Below are positions 1-8,847 of a stretch of 64,000 nt of DNA, in pieces (the first letter of the stretch is position 1; the number at the start of each line of letters is the position of its first letter). This stretch comes from Nostoc linckia FACHB-104. Its GTDB lineage: Bacteria; Cyanobacteriota; Cyanobacteriia; Cyanobacteriales; Nostocaceae. Below the pieces are notes generated by a model, which had not been told where the DNA came from, ran no database searches, and saw nothing but the letters and a program-made list of their open reading frames with translations. The DNA is taken from positions 1-64,000 of the forward strand of contig NZ_JACJQJ010000041.1 in the NCBI RefSeq assembly GCF_014696615.1. Direction: 5' to 3'. The translations under genes and the position numbers were made by a program.

Positions 1-436
1 AAGGGTCAATAGTCCAGGGTCAAAGGCTAGCTTGGACTTTGGACTCTTGACTTTTGACAACCTGAGTGCGAAATACACAATTTAAATGCGTAACAGCTTA
101 ACTAGTATAAATAAGATTCATAAATTAGTACCGCTTGGTAGTTGTTCAGCATTAAGTTTACCTTGCTGCCACATCATCCAAGCGGTTTTATAGCTTACAA
201 CTATTGATTTGGTATAGTCTCAATACTGCTCGGTTAAGGATTTTTTACTCGGAATTTAGTTTGGGGAAATGGTTAAATGGTAAGGGTTAAAGGTTTTTCT
301 TGCCCCTTTTCCCCTTCCCCTTTTCCCCTTAACCAACAAGTATTGGGTATAGTCTGTGTTTTTAACTCAGTACATAAGTCAAAATTGATTAACACTTGGA
401 TAAACTCTTGTGCAAGTTTATCCAATATGTCATCCT
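1..436. other. Intergenic region downstream of gyrA
   Basis: No credible gene was seen. The first 60 bases are simple repeats of GTCAA/GTCCA type, which recur near 13320 and 45330. The only structured item is the miniature element at 221-345. The two short ORFs crossing into the gyrA 3' end (starting 277 and 396) have no ribosome-binding site and lie over the element or antisense to gyrA. Confidence 0.6.
221..345 (+). mobile_element. Miniature inverted-repeat element, family A, copy 1
   Basis: 125 bp. The ends are CAATACTGCTCGGTTAAGG on the left and, read on the other strand, CAATACTTGTTGGTTAAGG on the right. A perfect 10-bp direct repeat GGTATAGTCT flanks it at 211-220 and 346-355. The interior is purine-rich on the left half and CCCCTTTT-rich on the right, so the whole element is a long imperfect palindrome with no coding capacity. 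The perfect flanking duplication argues for insertion by a transposase acting in trans. Confidence 0.85.
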
Positions 437-3043
437 TCATTCTGTCTCTTCTAATTCGCCTGTATCACCACTGTCGGGAGGAACTATAGCTACTCCGGTG
501 ATCGCATCATCTTCGTCTAAGCGCTGTACTCTTACGCCTGTTGCCGATCGCGATTGTACAGAAATGGCATTTACAGCTTGACGAATAATGATACCGCGAT
601 TGGTGACCATCATGATTTCATCATCGCTGTTGACAATCTGTAAGGTGGCTAATTTGTCTTTGGTTTTGCGGTTTTTGAATTTGGTTGCCATTAAACCCTG
701 ACCAGCGCGATTTTGCAATCGGAATTGGGCTACAGGTACGCGTTTGCCATATCCACCCATTGTAATTACCAACACCCAAGGGCCAGTACTAGCGATCGCT
801 GCTACTTCTGTGGATTCTTCATTTTCGATTTCTTCGGTTTCGATGATTTCTTCAATCTCGGTTTCGGCTTCAGTTTCTGTAACCGTACTCAAGGTATCGA
901 GAATTGCTGCTGGGAGGATATCCATACCCACCAGTTCGTCACCAGGTTTGAGTTTCATCGATTTCACACCACGAGTTGCTCTACCTAAAGGACGCAATTG
1001 TTCGTGGTTACAGCGGAAGTGAATCGCCATCCCATGACGAGAACCGACAATGACACTATCTTCTACCCTCGCGCGACGTACCCAGCGGAGTTGGTCGCCT
1101 TCTTCTAAGGAAATAGCGATTAAGCCGTTAGCCCGGATGTTACTAAATGCTTCCAATACGGTTTTCTTAATATTGCCTCCTTTTGTTAGCATGACTAAGA
1201 ATTCTTCACTGCTAAACTCATCAACTGGGACAATGGAGGTAATTTTTTCTTCCTTGGGAATGGGCAACATTTGCACAATTGGCGTACCACGACTGGTACG
1301 GGAACCCACGGGAATTTGATAAGCTTTCAGACAGTAGACGACACCGCGATCGCTAAAGAATAAAACGCTGTCGTGATCGCAGCAAGTTAAGAAATGTTCG
1401 ATGGTGTCATCATCTTTAACTTTGGCTGCTGCTTTCCCTCTGGTAGCACGGCTTTGGGCTTCAAAGGTATTAACTGGCATCCGTTTGATGTAACCTTGCT
1501 CTGTCAGCAAAATGATCACTTTTTCATTGGCGATCAAGTCAAGGTCATCGATGTCTCCCTCAGCATGGGTAATTACTGTGCGTCGGGGTGTGGAAAAGCT
1601 GGTTTTGATTTGTGAAATTTCGTCTTCAATGATTGACAGCACTCTTTCCCGGCGTGCCAAAATATCTTGCAAGTCGGCAATTTGCGCTTGTAAATCTTCG
1701 TGTTCCTGACGAATTTTATCTGCTTCTAGGGCTGTTAAGCGCCGCAGTTGCATTTGTAAAATGGCATCGGCTTGAACTTCCGAAAGCCCATAGGTGGTAA
1801 TTAGTTCACCTTTGGCTGTGGGTGCATCAGAAGCATGGCGAATTAAGTTAATAATGGCATCTAAATGCGCTAGAGCAATTAATAAGCCTTGTAAGATATG
1901 GTCGCGTTCTTCCGCTTTCCGCAGTTCATACCTGGTGCGGCGATTAATTGATTCAATGCGGAAATCGAGGAATACTTCTAAGAACTGCTTGAGTGTGAGG
2001 GTTTGGGGTTCCCCATTCACTAACGCCAACATATTGGCCCCAAAGTTGGCTTGCAGTGGGGTCTGCTTGTAGAGGTTATTCAGTACTACTCTGGGATAAG
2101 CATCGCGCTTAAGTTCGATGACGATTCGCATCCCATCGCGATCGCTTTCATCGCGGATATCTGCAATTCCCTCTATGCGTTTGTCATTGACCAACTCGGC
2201 AATTTTTTCAATTAATGCGGCTTTGTTGGTTTGATAAGGCAATTCGGTGATGATAATTGCTTCTCTTTCTGGCCTTCCCCGTTGCTCGATGGTTTCGATG
2301 TTAGCTACGCCGCGCATGGTAATTGAACCGCGCCCGGTGGTGTAAGCTTCTTTAATTGCTGCTGTTCCTAAAACCTGTGCCCCTGTGGGAAAGTCGGGAC
2401 CGGGGATATGCTGCATTAACTGGAGATTGGTGATCTCTGGATTGTTAATCAATGCTACTAATCCATCAATCAATTCGCCCAGATTGTGCGGTGGGATATT
2501 GGTCGCCATCCCCACAGCAATCCCAGAGGAACCATTTAATAGTAACTGGGGAATACGTGCTGGTAGAACTGTGGGTTCTTGTTGGGAACCGTCGAAGTTA
2601 TCAATAAAATCTACGGTTTCGGACTCAATGTCGTGGAGTAAAGCTGTGCCAGTTAAAGCTTGCAAGCGACATTCTGTGTATCGCATTGCGGCTGGGGGAT
2701 CGTTGTCTACGGAACCGAAGTTACCATGCCCGTTAATTAGGGGCGATCGCATGGAAAAATCCTGTGCCATCCGCACCAACGCATCATACACCGCCGTATC
2801 ACCGTGGGGGTGATATTTACCTAAAACTTCCCCAACCACACGGGCGCATTTACGAAACGGGCGATCGTGCGTCAAACCTAGCTCGTGCATTGCGTAGAGG
2901 ATGCGACGATGCACAGGTTTCAGACCATCCCTGGCATCTGGTAGCGCCCGACCCACAATCACACTCATGGCGTATTCCAGATAAGACCGGGACATCTCGT
3001 TCCGCAGATCTGTCGGGATAATCCTCTCCTGTGAGGTTGTCAT
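437..3043 (-). CDS. gyrA: DNA gyrase subunit A
   Basis: This is the breakage-reunion subunit of the type IIA topoisomerase that supercoils DNA together with GyrB. At 868 residues it is full length. The N-terminal winged-helix domain carries the catalytic tyrosine at residue 122 (AAMRYTECR), and the numbering matches E. coli GyrA. Residue 83 is Thr where E. coli has Ser, and Asp87 is kept. The C-terminal half is the beta-pinwheel. Its GyrA box is degenerate ([12 protein letters not shown] instead of QRRGGKG). An acidic Glu/Thr-rich insertion lies at about residues 716-751. Cyanobacteria also encode a ParC-like paralogue, so GyrA versus ParC rests on overall resemblance. The gene is transcribed away from the structured (+) region at 3118-3386. 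Confidence 0.9.
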   Translation of the reverse strand: MTTSQERIIPTDLRNEMSRSYLEYAMSVIVGRALPDARDGLKPVHRRILYAMHELGLTHDRPFRKCARVVGEVLGKYHPHGDTAVYDALVRMAQDFSMRSPLINGHGNFGSVDNDPPAAMRYTECRLQALTGTALLHDIESETVDFIDNFDGSQQEPTVLPARIPQLLLNGSSGIAVGMATNIPPHNLGELIDGLVALINNPEITNLQLMQHIPGPDFPTGAQVLGTAAIKEAYTTGRGSITMRGVANIETIEQRGRPEREAIIITELPYQTNKAALIEKIAELVNDKRIEGIADIRDESDRDGMRIVIELKRDAYPRVVLNNLYKQTPLQANFGANMLALVNGEPQTLTLKQFLEVFLDFRIESINRRTRYELRKAEERDHILQGLLIALAHLDAIINLIRHASDAPTAKGELITTYGLSEVQADAILQMQLRRLTALEADKIRQEHEDLQAQIADLQDILARRERVLSIIEDEISQIKTSFSTPRRTVITHAEGDIDDLDLIANEKVIILLTEQGYIKRMPVNTFEAQSRATRGKAAAKVKDDDTIEHFLTCCDHDSVLFFSDRGVVYCLKAYQIPVGSRTSRGTPIVQMLPIPKEEKITSIVPVDEFSSEEFLVMLTKGGNIKKTVLEAFSNIRANGLIAISLEEGDQLRWVRRARVEDSVIVGSRHGMAIHFRCNHEQLRPLGRATRGVKSMKLKPGDELVGMDILPAAILDTLSTVTETEAETEIEEIIETEEIENEESTEVAAIASTGPWVLVITMGGYGKRVPVAQFRLQNRAGQGLMATKFKNRKTKDKLATLQIVNSDDEIMMVTNRGIIIRQAVNAISVQSRSATGVRVQRLDEDDAITGVAIVPPDSGDTGELEETE

Positions 3044-3117
3044 AACCTAAAAAACTCCAAAAATCGCAGATTTTAGCCCTTGTTCTTGACAAAATGCAAA
3101 ATTATTCCAAATTGCTC

Positions 3118-3145
3118 TTGAATAATTGCCATATTTTGGTACAAT
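3118..3145 (+). promoter_or_regulatory. Promoter-like sequence, extended -10
   Basis: TTGAAT at 3118-3123, a 16-bp spacer, and TACAAT at 3140-3145 preceded by TGG, which fits a sigma-70 promoter with an extended -10. It would start a plus-strand transcript near 3152 running through two hairpins and the small ORFs at 3336 and 3467. Confidence 0.4.
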
Positions 3146-3165
3146 TCTAGCACATATTGCTTTTT

Positions 3166-3192
3166 CTTGCCGGGAGAGCTAACTCAGGCAAG
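3166..3192 (+). other. Hairpin in a putative leader RNA
   Basis: CTTGCC at 3166-3171 pairs with GGCAAG at 3187-3192, and GAG/CTC can pair inside it. It lies just after the predicted transcription start. A second inverted repeat follows at 3237-3278 (AGGCTTTT with AAAAGCCT). No match to a riboswitch class that I know. Confidence 0.35.
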
Positions 3193-3335
3193 TAAGGAGG
3201 CTACTGATTAGGAGATGGTAAATGACTGTACCACACAGGCTTTTGCTGACGAGTTAAGGGCAGTTAACTAAAAAGCCTCAAACATATAAGCAATTTAAAA
3301 TTCAGCATCAAAAACTCTAATACACAAGGAGTTCT

Positions 3336-3386
3336 ATGATTGCCATAAAATTAGATGCTGATCTAACTATCGACAGAACTGAGTAA
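3336..3386 (+). CDS. Small ORF (16 aa) with strong ribosome-binding site
   Basis: An ATG preceded by AAGGAG at good spacing opens a 16-codon frame, MIAIKLDADLTIDRTE, ending in TAA. It is either a true small or leader peptide or the surviving start of a gene lost by deletion. The neighbouring DNA shows no continuation in another frame. I do not recognise the peptide. Confidence 0.3.
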   Translation: MIAIKLDADLTIDRTE

Positions 3387-3466
3387 ATGTAGGATAAAGG
3401 TATTGACTATTGGCAATCTTTAAGAGTTTTATAATCATTAATTTATTGAGAGACGTTAAATTTGCA

Positions 3467-3679
3467 ATGATTTTTCAACAACTACGCATTGGCGATTACT
3501 TTCGCATACCTGGTATTAGCTTTTCTTGCGTTTATAGAAAGGCTAGCAGCTCATCTTGCACGCTAGATATGATTTTACGGCCTATCCGACGAAGCGCAAT
3601 AGTTGTACCGCTGAATCGACTTGAGTTGAGTAGATATATTGCAAAAAAGCAAGAATGTCTTAAAGACTTAGAGGAGTGA
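3467..3679 (+). CDS. Small conserved-looking protein, unknown function
   Basis: 70 residues from the internal ATG at 3467, which starts MIFQQLRIGDYFRIPG. The frame can be extended upstream to 3410, but the extra 19 residues look like translated spacer. The pattern LRIGDYFR...VYRK.S...LRPIR resembles short soluble proteins common in cyanobacteria, with a compact N-terminal beta part. That resemblance is from memory and weak. It has no signal peptide or membrane segment. It may share a transcript with the small ORF at 3336. Confidence 0.45.
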   Translation: MIFQQLRIGDYFRIPGISFSCVYRKASSSSCTLDMILRPIRRSAIVVPLNRLELSRYIAKKQECLKDLEE

Positions 3680-3953
3680 AAAAATAATTAGGATACAAGT
3701 CTATAAATTGATTTAGTCACCAGAAAAAATCTGAAATAACATTTATTCAAGCCCTCTGATTTATTCTTGGGGTTATTATTTTTAATTTTGCCTTTCCTAG
3801 AAGGGAATTAATCAGTAGGTCGGCGAAATTAAAGGTAACTGGCTGAGGCTGTCATTTGTCGTTGGTAAGGATTTCAAGCCTATTTATGTTTCTTAACATA
3901 GTTTTGTTTATTTCCATCGACTTACTTATATTTTTAAAATTCAAATCGAATTA

Positions 3954-4760
3954 CTATACTTTTTCTGGTAATTGCGGCGGCTTGATATTAAACCATTTTT
4001 GATAAATTTGTTGATAAGTGCCATTGGATAACAAAATACCTATCCCTTGATTAATTGTTGCCAAATAAGGAGAATTTTTAGGTGTAGCAATTCCGTAAAA
4101 TTCTTCTGTGAGTAAATTGGTAACCACTTTAATACCTTTAAGATTACCATTTTTAATGGCATACAAAGTCGCAAAGGCATCGCCGACTACCGCATCAACA
4201 TTACCATTAAGTAAGTCTTGGAAAAAATCAGGGCCAGAGTTATATGTACTAATGTAGGCATTGGGGATTGTTTTAGCGAAATCTGCACCCGTTGAGCCAA
4301 TTTGTACGCCAATCTTTTTACCTTTGAGGCTGTTTAAGTCTTTGATATCTTGGTTGTTTTCTCGAACTGCGATCGCTAGTCCAGCTTTAAAATAAGGTCG
4401 GGAAAAGTCAATGGTTTTCAAGCGTTCCGCAGTAATTGTAATACCGTTAATAGCTGCATCTACTCTTTTGGCTTGCAAAGTAGATATCATACCGTCAAAA
4501 GGTAAGGTTTCCCATTGAACTTGTAAACCGACTACCTGTGCGATCGCATTCATCAAATCAATGTCAAAGCCTTCCAAATTCCCATTTGAATTTTTCATCT
4601 CAAATGGTACAAATGTAGGGTCTGTAGCCACTTTCAGAGTTTTTAATTCTAACTTCGGACTTGTGGTGCTTGTAGGTTGCAATCCATGACAAGCAATTAT
4701 GAGTAACAGGCAACTTAAGCCCAAAATTAGTTTACGCCATTTTCTGTTCAGTAATTTCAC
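3954..4760 (-). CDS. Periplasmic amino-acid-type binding lipoprotein (SBP family 3)
   Basis: 268 residues. An N-terminal lipoprotein signal has the acylated Cys at about residue 24 (LLIIAC). It is followed by the family 3 solute-binding fold: an early KVATDPTFVPFE strand, the signature GFDIDLMNAIAQ, then DAAINGITITAERLKTIDFS and KKIGVQIGSTGADFA. Such proteins bind polar amino acids (often Gln, Arg or Lys) for an ABC importer. No permease or ATPase gene lies beside it, so it is an orphan here that either serves a transporter encoded elsewhere or acts as a sensor. The exact ligand cannot be read from the sequence. Confidence 0.85.
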   Translation of the reverse strand: MKLLNRKWRKLILGLSCLLLIIACHGLQPTSTTSPKLELKTLKVATDPTFVPFEMKNSNGNLEGFDIDLMNAIAQVVGLQVQWETLPFDGMISTLQAKRVDAAINGITITAERLKTIDFSRPYFKAGLAIAVRENNQDIKDLNSLKGKKIGVQIGSTGADFAKTIPNAYISTYNSGPDFFQDLLNGNVDAVVGDAFATLYAIKNGNLKGIKVVTNLLTEEFYGIATPKNSPYLATINQGIGILLSNGTYQQIYQKWFNIKPPQLPEKV

Positions 4761-4900
4761 TTGCGATAAAATGCTGAGGGCGTAGAGTTTATCTGAGATA
4801 ATGAGTTAAATCTGGTTTTTATTCTTTCATATTGAAACCTGCATGGCAAGAAGCAAGATGCATAATTTTACATTTAACTTTACATAATATTTTCTCGCTA

Positions 4901-5326
4901 TTACAAAAATAACTTCCGCATAAAGCGAAGTACATAAACAATATATTCTACCTGCGATTTAGTTTTCGAGTTTGACTTAATTTCTTGTAATATTTTTTGC
5001 ATTTCAGCAATATTTGTCGGATTAATACCGATAATTGTTGCTCTAATAATTGCGGCTCTAACACTATTGAGTGTATCTTTGCATTCTCGGACTGCTTCTC
5101 TTAACTTATTTACTTGTTCCCAATTTTTTTCTGCTTGAGCGTTTAAGAGTGCAAATTGAAGCTGCGGCAGAAGATTTTGTAAATCTTGCTCTATGTTATC
5201 TAGATGTGACACATCTATATGATTGTTGGGAACTGCTTTTAATTGCAAAATTATATCTCGCAATTTTTCTAAAATATCATTACTTTCTGTAATTACAGAA
5301 TCATCAAAATTCTCTAGATTACTCAT
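4901..5326 (-). CDS. Hypothetical helical protein
   Basis: 141 residues, ATG at 5326. It is rich in Leu, Glu, Lys and Asn with heptad-like spacing (LEKLRDIILQLKAVP, EQDLQNLLPQLQFALLNAQAEKNWEQ), which suggests helical bundle or coiled-coil structure. There is no signal peptide. The C-terminus is more hydrophobic (VEYIVYVLRFMRKLFL). It starts 17 bp after the stop of the upstream lipoprotein gene, so the two probably form one transcript. I do not recognise the family. Confidence 0.6.
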   Translation of the reverse strand: MSNLENFDDSVITESNDILEKLRDIILQLKAVPNNHIDVSHLDNIEQDLQNLLPQLQFALLNAQAEKNWEQVNKLREAVRECKDTLNSVRAAIIRATIIGINPTNIAEMQKILQEIKSNSKTKSQVEYIVYVLRFMRKLFL

Positions 5327-5343
5327 ATTTTATTAATTGTTTA

Positions 5344-6303
5344 TTAATTTCGGCATAATTGAGATTTTAAAGGTTGCGAACGTAAATTTATCTGAGATAC
5401 TTCTTGGAAAAACTCTTGCAAAGTTTTATCTTCATTTATTGATTGTTCGATACTATTAATCCTCGATAAAACTGAACTATAGTCTCTACCAGTGACATTG
5501 GTTGCTACCCCAACAATTTTAGTAATTCGAGTTGCGATCGCTTCAAAACTCAAAGAAGGGTATTCATCAATAAGTTTTGAGAGTTTTCTGCCTGTATCAG
5601 CTGCTATTAACAGCCTAGATATCGATTCATTGAGTATTTGCTGTTCAGTAGCATTTACTTTTAACCAAGCATCGATTTGTTCAGCAACTTGACGCTTAAT
5701 TTCGTCTGGCCCTAATTGGGAATATGTATTAGGATTATTGTACTTTCTCTGTAGCTGCTGTAGTTTTAAACCAATTAGTACCCGTTGCGGATTATTGGGT
5801 TTTGGTGGCTTTTGCTGAATTTGTTTAGCTAAGAGTAGCATCTTAACTGTTAAACATCGCGCTGGTTGGGCAGTTTTAGCTACTATTTTGGCACTGCCGT
5901 AGTCGATTGTTTCTAAATTGTTAAAAATCTCTATAGCTGTGTCATATTCTGATTGCAAAGCATCAAGTTCTCGCTCTAAATCTGATGGCTGATTATTTGA
6001 TTGATTTTCTCCCGTAATAATTTTATCTACCTCTCTGGGATCGCCAAAATTAATTCTGCGATCGCTAAGTAATTGCTCAACTACAAAATCACGAGAAATC
6101 TCAGCATCTAGAGGTAATTCGTTCAGTTGGTAGATTTTTTTCACAGATGCGATCGCATCAACCGCCTGATTACGAAAAGTCTCTGCTGTTAATCGCAACA
6201 TTGTTCTTTTTTCTGGCGTACAACTGCTAAGAGTGGTACTGAGAGTAAAAGCTATAATCAGAAATTTAGATAATGATGCCTTGTAAAATATAGTAACTTT
6301 CAT
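5344..6303 (-). CDS. Hypothetical lipoprotein, helical
   Basis: 319 residues from the ATG at 6303. An upstream TTG at 6315 is possible but less likely. It has an N-terminal hydrophobic segment with a lipobox ending TLSSC, then a long mostly helical region (ALQSEYDTAIEIFNNLE, VLIGLKLQQLQRKYN). It ends with a C-terminal part rich in Ile and Ser. No enzyme motif was found. It is the first gene of an apparent two-gene unit with the coiled-coil protein at 4901-5326, which suggests a lipoprotein with a soluble partner. Function unknown. Confidence 0.65.
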   Translation of the reverse strand: MKVTIFYKASLSKFLIIAFTLSTTLSSCTPEKRTMLRLTAETFRNQAVDAIASVKKIYQLNELPLDAEISRDFVVEQLLSDRRINFGDPREVDKIITGENQSNNQPSDLERELDALQSEYDTAIEIFNNLETIDYGSAKIVAKTAQPARCLTVKMLLLAKQIQQKPPKPNNPQRVLIGLKLQQLQRKYNNPNTYSQLGPDEIKRQVAEQIDAWLKVNATEQQILNESISRLLIAADTGRKLSKLIDEYPSLSFEAIATRITKIVGVATNVTGRDYSSVLSRINSIEQSINEDKTLQEFFQEVSQINLRSQPLKSQLCRN

Positions 6304-6880
6304 ATTTATATTCAAAATATGACAAAAGTCATGGGTAAATTCATGACTTTTGTCTGAATCTTTTTCTCCACAGACAGGATTAAATAATAACTTGAATCTA
6401 CCATTTGAGATGAAAGGGGTTACTACGTATTAGCAACAGAAGTGTAGTAACTATAAATTTGCCTCTGAAAGCTTAAGGTTTTCCATCCTCCATTCTATTC
6501 GCAACTATAGGTAACCTCAAGGCAACAGATAAGTCAACAGTAATTAGTGTTCATGTTCCTTATACTCCCAGAAGCTACTGATTAGTGGCTTCTTTTCCTT
6601 TCTATTTATCTGTAATTCTTAATTCCTCAATAGCAAAGTTTACAGTGTACGGCAGAAGCAGGGTGCAACGGAAACCATGCGCCACACTCATCATTGTATT
6701 TGTCTAGATCGCGTTTCCCAAAAAACGATATTGTTAGAAATTGTAGGTTGGCATAAATCACAGAATTTTTAAATAGTAAATTTGGATTCGAGATTTAGGA
6801 AATTTAACATCCCAAATCTAAAATCCCAAACCTAAAATCTAAAATTTATTGACAACCTGTTGTTCCACAATCCCTAGGCT
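6304..6880. other. Intergenic region between divergent genes
   Basis: No gene was recognised. On the plus strand AGAAGC and GCTTCT form a short stem around 6569-6595, followed by TTTTCC. It is terminator-like although no plus-strand gene ends here, so a small RNA is conceivable. Bases 6780-6850 are simple AAATCC/AAATTTAG repeats typical of cyanobacterial spacers. Confidence 0.4.
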
Positions 6881-7948
6881 ATGACGAAATATTTCCGTTC
6901 CAATGTTGATGCAATGGCTAGCTATGTCCCTGGCGAACAGCCGCCACGGGGGACACAAATTATAAAACTCAACAGCAACGAAAACCCTTATCCACCCTCA
7001 CCCGCAGCATTAGAAGTACTGCGGAATATTGATGGTGAATGGTTGCGACGATATCCTGAACCATTTGGGGGAGAGTTTCGCCAAGCTGCTAGTCAAGTTT
7101 TAGGCATTCCTAGCAATTGGATTATCGTTGGTAATGGCAGTGATGAAATTTTAAGCATCATTATTCGCGCCTGTACTGAACCAGGACGTAAGGTAGTTTA
7201 TCCTATGCCAACTTATGTGTTATATCGCACATTAGTTGAGATGCAAGCAGCAGATGTTTTAGAGATTCCTTACCCAGAAAATTACAGTTTGCCTTTAAAA
7301 GAATTAATTGCTGCTGATGGTTCAGTCACATTTATTGCATCTCCTAATAGTCCATCAGGTCATGTAGTTCCAAATGAAGATCTGCGAAAATTAGCCAGTC
7401 AATTATCTGGAATTTTAGTAATTGATGAAGCCTATGTAGATTTTACAGAATCAAGTGCTTTAGATTTAGTGCAGGAATATGAGAATGTCATAATTATTCG
7501 CACCCTTTCTAAAGGGTATTCTTTAGCAGGATTGCGCTTAGGTTTTGGCATAGCAAATCCCAAGTTATTGGATGGATTATTTAAAGTCAAAGATAGTTAT
7601 AACATTGATGCGATCGCCTGTGCAGTGGCGACAGCTGCTATCACCGATCAAGCCTATAAAAACGCTTGTGTAGCCAAGATTAAAGCCTCAAGAACTCAGC
7701 TAGCATCAGACTTGAAAAAATTAGGTTTTCTAGTTTGGGATTCCCAGACAAATTTTTTATTAGTCCAGCCTCCCCAGGGAAATGCAGAATACCTCTATCA
7801 AAAACTTAAGGAACAGAAAATTTTAATTCGCTACTTCAAACAACCGGGATTGGATGATAAATTACGCATCACCATTGGTACTGATGAGCAAAATCAAACC
7901 TTGGTGCAAGCATTGACTGATTTGCTGGCAAATAAACAGCAGGATTAG
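6881..7948 (+). CDS. hisC: Histidinol-phosphate aminotransferase
   Basis: 355 residues, a PLP-dependent class I/II aminotransferase. It converts imidazole-acetol phosphate plus glutamate to histidinol phosphate in histidine synthesis. Motifs in order are KLNSNENPYPPSP near residue 30, GNGSDEIL near 85, SPNSPSG near 155, IDEAYVDF near 182, and the PLP lysine Lys211 in RTLSKGYSLAGLRLGFG. A C-terminal arginine motif LRITIGT follows. The gene stands alone with no other his genes nearby, as is usual in cyanobacteria. A paralogue acting on aromatic or other substrates cannot be excluded. Confidence 0.88.
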   Translation: MTKYFRSNVDAMASYVPGEQPPRGTQIIKLNSNENPYPPSPAALEVLRNIDGEWLRRYPEPFGGEFRQAASQVLGIPSNWIIVGNGSDEILSIIIRACTEPGRKVVYPMPTYVLYRTLVEMQAADVLEIPYPENYSLPLKELIAADGSVTFIASPNSPSGHVVPNEDLRKLASQLSGILVIDEAYVDFTESSALDLVQEYENVIIIRTLSKGYSLAGLRLGFGIANPKLLDGLFKVKDSYNIDAIACAVATAAITDQAYKNACVAKIKASRTQLASDLKKLGFLVWDSQTNFLLVQPPQGNAEYLYQKLKEQKILIRYFKQPGLDDKLRITIGTDEQNQTLVQALTDLLANKQQD

Positions 7949-7973
7949 GCTAAAAATAAGCGATCGCATAATA

Positions 7974-8744
7974 TCACGCAGGTTGATTATCGTCCGTTTG
8001 AGCCTGTAATTGTTCAACTTGCTCAACCGTTAAACCAGTAACACGAGCAATTAATGCGATCGCTATTCCCTCATTGAGCATATTTCTGGCAATCTCTTGG
8101 GCTTTTTGCTCAATACCTTCTTGTAAAATATCTTGGTAAATCACAGATTCGCGCATAATATCACTCCGCAAAATTCTTTTAATTACATCTTTATTTAATG
8201 CTAGCCCAGCTAACACCGCTGTTGACGCAGCAACATTACTTTGGATTCGGGTATCATTGATTCCTTTAATAACTTCAGCAACTTGTTCTAAGGTTCGCGT
8301 TTGATTGTTAGTTTGACTTAAAGTTGCAAATGGTAACAAACCTGGAGAACGCAAAAATAGTTCTGTTGGCTGTTCCCAAAGCCGAATGACCTCAAATCGG
8401 TGAAAAGTGTTTTCTAAGGCAAATTCCGTTTGATAAACTAGCTCAGAATCGCTAGGCTGTAAATAAATGACAACCTGATGCATTTGCTTATGGGGAAATC
8501 TGCGATATACCCGTAAGCGGTAATCACACATCCGAAAAGGAATATCGGCTTTAGGTTTAGTTTGGAATTCAAGATGAAGGACAATTTCTTCTGACTGCAA
8601 CAAAATTAGTGCATCCGCACGGATAGGTTCGAGGGATAATTCTGATGGACTCAGTTTGGTGAGTGTAACTGGTTCATTCAGTAGCCAAGTTGCAAAATCA
8701 CTAGAAAATGATTCTGCTAGAAATTTGCAGACGTTATCAAACAT
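7974..8744 (-). CDS. Rpn-family recombination-promoting nuclease / putative transposase
   Basis: 256 residues from the ATG at 8744 (an earlier TTG at 8753 is less likely). The N-terminal half has the PD-(D/E)XK-like pattern of Rpn/DUF2887-type proteins: RADALILL followed by EIVLHLEFQTKP, then MCDYRLRVYRR. The C-terminal half is helical with a repetitive Gln/Glu-rich tail (EGIEQKAQEIARNMLNEGI, LTVEQVEQLQAQ). E. coli Rpn proteins are DNA endonucleases that promote recombination, and cyanobacteria carry many copies. It is convergent with hisC. Cellular role unknown. Confidence 0.75.
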   Translation of the reverse strand: MFDNVCKFLAESFSSDFATWLLNEPVTLTKLSPSELSLEPIRADALILLQSEEIVLHLEFQTKPKADIPFRMCDYRLRVYRRFPHKQMHQVVIYLQPSDSELVYQTEFALENTFHRFEVIRLWEQPTELFLRSPGLLPFATLSQTNNQTRTLEQVAEVIKGINDTRIQSNVAASTAVLAGLALNKDVIKRILRSDIMRESVIYQDILQEGIEQKAQEIARNMLNEGIAIALIARVTGLTVEQVEQLQAQTDDNQPA

Positions 8745-8847
8745 AGTCTGCAATTGTATCAGTAGTATCGTGCCTTCATAAACTTAGGAACGAATTACTT
8801 AATTTTTTGCTCTTAACTAATAGCTTTCAACTGTTCACCATTAACTC

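Larger units (their letters stand above)
3044..3466. other. Structured intergenic region upstream of gyrA
   Basis: This is the divergent gap between gyrA (-) and a small (+) gene. On the plus strand it holds an extended -10 promoter-like sequence (3118-3145), two hairpins (3166-3192 and 3237-3278) and a 16-codon ORF with a strong ribosome-binding site (3336-3386). These are listed separately. The gyrA promoter should also lie here, but no clear -35/-10 pair was picked for it. Confidence 0.5.

Noticed and set aside
713-1319. Several 70-92-codon plus-strand ORFs inside gyrA
   Set aside because: Antisense shadows of a conserved gene with codon pattern of the complement.
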